Origin: Wuchereria bancrofti
Lineage: Eukaryota > Nematoda > Chromadorea > Rhabditida > Onchocercidae
Direction of reading: 5' to 3'
Assembly (NCBI GenBank): GCA_005281725.1
Contig: SSBO01000012.1
Span: 6,451,177 to 6,515,176 of the forward strand
Length of the DNA stretch: 64,000 nt
The position numbers and the translations under genes were made by a program. How positions within the stretch are numbered: position 1 is the stretch's first letter; each line of letters starts with the position of its first letter. Below, piece by piece: positions 58,644 to 64,000 of this stretch. The notes under the pieces were generated by a model. That model did not search any database. It was not told where the DNA came from and was given only the letters and a program-made list of their open reading frames with translations.

Positions 58644-61159
58644 CTGCAAGAAAAACGGCTACAACTGAGCGGAAATCCAAAAATTCAAAATACACATACG
58701 AATATAATGAATTCCACTTTAATTGAAGCATGGACAATTTCTTAATTAACATAATTACAAAGACCGAAAGAAAAATAGAACAAAATGTTTTTTTGTAATT
58801 CGATTTTACATTCCTACCATTCCATATGCCTAGTAGTATCACCTTACTCCATACGAACTATTTTCAAAATTCAGTCCTTTTTTTCTGCTGTTAACTTATT
58901 TGGAAGCAAAAGTACCAAGAGGAAGGATAGACCAGAAATGTTTATATTAGACCATAAATAATGGGTATCATATACAAATGGCATTCGACCATTCCAGTAA
59001 GTAAACTCTTATTCTACACTTTTTCAATGAATCTTTGCTTCTAATGGGATTCTATCTAATAGTAAAAGTCCCGGAATCAGCTGCATATATACAACACCGA
59101 TCTTAATAATCATTACATGACTGAGGTGATTCCTGAAAACCAAGCTGTAAACTGTGCACCGACATATACTTATAAGAGAAAAAATATGGGACCTATACTA
59201 CATATTTGTGACAGCTGGTGAAAAGATGAGTGACGGAGACACACTTCGGCTGAGCGCCAACAACTCGATTTCATCTGTTCCTTAATGAAGTGCTGTACTT
59301 CATATCAGAAAAATCAATTTTTCTGTACTGCTAATGAGACCCACATCTGTCCAGCTATGAATATGAAATGATTAAAATTTTCAAAAGGTTTAAAAAGTAT
59401 CAGCAGTGCGAAGTAAAACTTGCCAATAGAATGCGGCTGTGCAGGTTCGAGGTGCACTGCCCTTTTCTGCATCTCAGTACCCTATTATACTCAATTTTAT
59501 GAGTGAGTAGTCATAACGAAAAAAAAACGGTACCAGTACAAGTCAATCTATGTTTCCAATCTGCCACAAATTTCAAAAACTTTTAGAGCAATACTAAAGT
59601 TCTTCAAAATAAATACTGATATAATAAGATGTGCAGATGAGGAGAACGGGTTGAAACTTTACACTATATGAATGAGTTTACTGTGACAGTTAGCAACAAA
59701 TCCAGCGAATGTTTACTGAAATACTGCAGCTTATGCTTTACAGTTTTTGTTAACTCCAGAAACAGTGATCATCCATTACAACAGAAAATATTTAGATTTG
59801 GCCCCACGAGGCTTTCGTTATGAAAATTGGGTGTTATATTTTAAGACAGCGATAGTGGCGAGGAATGTGCCGCTCATACAGCTTATGAAGGTTTCTTCGG
59901 CAAAAATAATGCGAATGAAGCATAATTCAACTTCCAAAATGAAGTGATCTGAGTTTTAGTCACTATACAGTAGCAGTAGCCCACAATTTACAGCATGATT
60001 TAAAATCAGCAATCAAGTTGGAATACGCCGCGTAAAAAAAGCATCCACGCACGTCACCAAATCCAAACAACTCTAATGAAAAATTCGGCCTTCGTTACGC
60101 ATATGTTATATATCTTGTTTCGAAATTCTAAGAATAACATTACAGCCTGTCTTTTCTTGTATGTAATAAAACCCATAAAAGGATGGACGAGTCACTTACG
60201 TAAACCAAACATTGCGATTTACCTACGCGTATTTGGGATATATATATTTCTTTTTCTGTTCGTTAATCTACTAATGACCATCAGTCGTTATGAAATTCAC
60301 AATCAACAGCAAGAGAATGCTATCGTACCGTACCGTGTTCCTCATTTTTTGTTTCCGAAAAAAAAAATAATCAGTGTAGAAAAGTTTGTCATTGTGAATT
60401 ATACCGTCATTTCACAGAAATATACAATTAGAAGCCATAAACCCATAAATTAAAAAATTACAGAAGTCAACCCTGAAATCTTAACGAGTACAAAAACTTG
60501 AGCATTCACACAAATAACCCGAAATGCAAGATATGTATCGATTGAACAAGTAAAAACTAGCAGTTATTAAAAAAAAACATGACACACAGGAAAAAATTTA
60601 TTTCAGAATTCTAAAAAAGATAAATTTTGACAATAAAAGCAAAAATTTTCTTGACAATATTACCACATTATATCACAAGTATTTCCAATATCACAACTAC
60701 AACTAATACCAGAACTATCCGTTCAAATGAAACCATCAAAATATTTGAAGCTTATAAATATATCCATACAATCAATAGAAATGTCAAGAATTTGGTCCTA
60801 AAAAACTGAGCGTAGTCCAAATTTTCAATATTACTTCTAAATACATGAGGTGGGAAAATCAGAGTTTTTTCGGTATATCACTGATTGTAACTGTTAAAAT
60901 GCAGATAAAATCTTTACGGTGTGCATAACCTGAAAATTAATCATAATGAAATTATGGAATTTTACAAAAAATGAATTTTTGAAAGTTGAAATAAATTTTA
61001 TTGCAATAAGTGCGTGTATCTACAGAAAACAAGTTTCCGAAAGAAGCATGCCTAAACAAAATTGAGAAAAATGAACGATTCTTTCTTCCTTTTAACTGAA
61101 ACATTGAAAACTAAAAATTAGGTAAGGGTATTAGAAAAATCTACGAGTAACCTTCATTT
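58644..61159. other. Intergenic, upstream of PKG and downstream of the CCM2-like gene
   Basis: No gene could be named. It should hold the main PKG promoter. The longest frame is 60076-60453 (+, 125 codons) with one hydrophobic segment (LRVFGIYIFLFLFVNLLM). It matches nothing I know and is within what AT-rich DNA gives by chance. Confidence 0.5.
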
Positions 61160-64000
61160 TTATTCTGAATTCAGGCCTGTACCGCTCAATCGCAACATCT
61201 CAATGAAACCATCGAAAGATCTTATTTCATCTTTGCTCCTGTTTCTCAGCAAGCATCTCATACCTATAACATATGTTTTAAGAACAACCAAACCTACGTG
61301 CATAACGAATTAAATTATATTTCTAAAAAACATTCTTACTCATTAGCTACTATAAACTATGCATGAACGCAATAAAAAGGTTAAAAAACGTAGTAAGGAA
61401 AACCCATTTCTTTTCAACCGTTAGGTTGTGAAACTAATTTTAGCGTAGAAGCACGCACAAATAAAAGATTTAAATCTATCTGCCAAGATGAAAAGTCAAA
61501 AAATAAAGTAGTGAAGGTAGAAATTTGAAATCTTCGAAGGGTACACTTGATACTCTCTCATGAAATACGATTTTTAGTAGAAAACGCAGTGCGTAATTCA
61601 CACCGCTTCTTTCCTTACCGATATCACGTATACCAGCTTTTAAGGCAGTAACATTCGATTCTAATATGCCTGCATAAAAAGCAAGATATAAAAAGCGTAA
61701 AAAAATATGCCAGCATAAAAAGTACGGCACATCATAGTAGCTCACAGCAATCCCTCCCATGTTTAAAACAAAAATCGATAATTTCTAGAAGTCATTACTC
61801 GTACAAATGTTTCATTCCATCGCATTTCAATGCAATACAAGATAACTTTATTACCACCTTTTTGTTTTTTTTTTGGTTGCTAATTTTTAGTTTTTAAAAA
61901 ATTTCACCATATTCTAACGAATCTACTGTTTTTCTCCAGTACAGTATAGTCACCTCCAGACTTTTCATTTTCCATTATCGTCTTCGTTAAAATCACTTAG
62001 CTATGAGAAACAGGAAACTTTAACCAGATAACTATGACCATAATGTTTCCCAGATTTGGAAATGTAAAAGAGGTGTAAAGACAGATATAATAAGTCAAAG
62101 AAGAAGCAAATAAATCAATAAGATGAAGCATATTCAATAAAACACACATGAAAACTGTAAAAGCAAATGCAGAAAAAGCACATCTGCTATCACAATGAGG
62201 CATTCTAACATAATGTAGAAAAAAAATTATAAAAAATAAAACGATCAACAACTAACAAGACTTATACAAAATTGCTTTTTTTCTTCAGCTCCTAAATACT
62301 GAAAATACATGTTTCAAGTCGACAGAGCTATTAAAACGAGCAGTTTAAAATTAAAGGAATGTTACACGTTACCAACATCGAAAACAGTAAACTGATAAAT
62401 TTGTTGGGGATTCTTGCAAGAAATGAGCAGTAAATCAGTTAATTTAGATCCATCCTATAAAAACAGCACAGCGAATTCACACGTGAAAATCCAACTCATT
62501 GTACGGGAGTATGAAGGCTGATATTATTTACGCGTCTGTCCCAGGAGGCTCATACTGCACTGCCAATAACAGATGTGTCACACGAAAACATATAGGTAAC
62601 TGAACAACTTCAGTGATAATAGATGGATTGCCAAAAAAGCTATTTCACTAAATCGCTAAATACATCACTAAAAAAAACTACTCCCAAAGATGCATTCAGT
62701 GCCCCCTCTGTAATGATGACGTTTTTTAGCAGCTTAACAAAGAATATCGAAGAACTGTCAATCAGCGCTTAATCGCACAGTAAAAGATAATACAAGATAC
62801 CTGTTAGTAAATGTAATCTCTCTGGTCCATACAACTCACTTGACTTCTGTGCTAGTTCTATAATCGGCATAGAACCGTTCCGAAATCCCATAATCAACGC
62901 TGCATACTGCGAAAGCTCGTTGGTTGTCAGAGATCTTGTCAGCTTAAAAAAAAAACGATATCATAATTAAATAAAATAAATCCTACAAAAAAACTAAAGT
63001 GGTGTCCAACTAATATCTACAATTACATAATCCAGTTCTTACGTTTAAGGAAAATTCTAAGTCGTAAGTCGTACGTGCTCAGCGGATATCAACTGATTGT
63101 GCTCTTTATCCTAAAATTATAACATTGCCTACAGCATCAACTCTTTCGATAAATATTGTGCAATACGATTTCGTTTAATAAATCGAATTAATTTCGTAAA
63201 TCGAATTAATCTAATCATATTTTACAACCTTAGAAAGTTAGGTAATCGCATATTGTGCTGAGACAAGTTAATGCTAAAGAGAATAAAAGTGGTTTCCAAG
63301 CCATTTTTCTCCTAAATACATGAACTAATAGTTATGAATCAGTACTCATGAGATGTTATCAACGATGTGATATCTATAGAATATTAGTGGCTAGTTGGTA
63401 GTAAAGAGACAGTTTTATACTTGCAAACTTACCACGGTCATATAATCTTCTATAATATCGTCAATATATACTTCTGTGGAATCACTACGTGAAGCAGTTG
63501 TTGAACAAAGAGGATGACTACTGCCAATACGCAAATCTTGATGGGATTCCGTTAAGCTATAAGTATTTATGATGGTAAGAAAAAAACAATTTACATTAAT
63601 TCTGCACCTTATAAAAATTCCTATCTATGTGTTGCACAAAAATTTACAGTTCTACTACAACTATTACCCAAACAGTGTCATATTTCAGAAAAAATGAACT
63701 TACAATAAAGGGCGATGATTATTAAAAGGTGAAACTGAAGAGGTGGTTGGCGTTCCTGAAATCGTTTTTCCTGTTTTTCTTAAAGTAATAAATGAATCTT
63801 ATATAATCGAAGCAACTATTCATTCTTTTTCCAACCATTCACTTTTTCTCAGCTAAAGATTTTAATCAAATTAAACGAAGAGAACTTCCCAACTTTTTAA
63901 CGCAATCGTTTCAAAATTACTGGCAACTTCTTTGTAAACTTGAGAAAAGAATTGTCCCAGAATATTGCAAATTGCTTCTGCCACATCCTGAATGGAATGT
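61160..64000 (-). CDS. CCM2 (malcavernin)-like adaptor, partial at the window edge
   Basis: CCM2 is a cytoplasmic adaptor with a PTB domain and a C-terminal harmonin-homology domain; it joins KRIT1 and CCM3 in the cerebral cavernous malformation complex. Exons: about 63910-64000 (its start is off the edge; SIQDVAEAICNILGQFFSQV looks like the last helix of a PTB domain), 63704-63778, 63433-63556 (YIDDIIEDYMTV), 62801-62942 and 61160-61263. The last two encode a harmonin-like helical domain: LTTNELSQYAALIMGFRNGS, SSELYGPERLHLLT, then MRCLLRNRS and FDGFIEMLRLSGTG to the stop. Phases agree from 63778 to the stop; the junction of the edge exon is unresolved. AATAAA overlaps the stop codon. The name rests on domain order and remembered similarity, not on a search. 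Confidence 0.62.
61264..62800 (-). other. Last intron of the CCM2-like gene, with a possible cassette exon
   Basis: This intron separates the two exons of the harmonin-like domain. Near 61620-61672 (minus) a TTTATGCAG acceptor, an open frame (GILESNVTALKAGIRDIG) and a GTAAGG donor form an exon whose phases fit both neighbours. Including it would interrupt the domain, so I leave it out of the main model. Confidence 0.4.

Overview
This is nuclear DNA of a nematode, most likely a spirurid or filarial (clade III) worm. The genes are rich in short introns with TTTTCAG/TTTTAG-type acceptors. Several start codons lie directly behind an acceptor, as expected for spliced-leader trans-splicing. A perfect copy of the nematode SL1 leader lies at 16757-16778, and the closest recognisable relatives of the genes are C. 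elegans genes. The species assignment is inference. Exon ends were read by hand; the reading frame closes across every listed junction of vinculin, MetAP2, PKG, TAF13 and the CCDC51 homologue.

Layout. 2671-6599 (+): telomerase reverse transcriptase. 7139-7386 (+): decayed copy of TAF13 exon 2. 7492-8124 (+): TAF13. 8725-16209 (-): vinculin (deb-1 type), nine exons. 16442-16544: GAAT microsatellite ending at a single N. 16546-17780: ordinary-composition DNA with SL1 and an SL1-like 22-mer. About 17780-35240: extremely AT-rich block with orphan exons of flightless-1 (20664-21655, -) and of a ZIC/REF-2 zinc-finger gene (30508-34941, -). 38521-40506 (+): CCDC51/MITOK homologue. 40932-43895 (-): methionine aminopeptidase 2. 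46872-58643 (-): cGMP-dependent protein kinase (egl-4), sixteen exons with a 6.2-kb first intron. 61160-64000 (-): CCM2 (malcavernin)-like gene, cut by the right edge.

Assembly quality matters here. At five single-N positions (23478, 27181, 29596, 32209, 34574), and again after the 435-N gap (single N at 24014), the sequence right of the N repeats sequence left of it. This is the signature of overlapping contig ends that were not merged. The apparent doubling of the REF-2 zinc-finger exon and last exon is therefore probably artificial.

The genes are individually typical housekeeping or signalling genes with no operon-like functional link. Possible convergent 3' overlap is seen between TAF13 and vinculin. 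The most interesting items are an SL1 sequence away from any 5S rRNA gene, a nematode TERT that keeps a recognisable RNA-binding domain but has a very short C-terminus, the TAF13 exon relic, and the AT-rich block with genes missing both ends.
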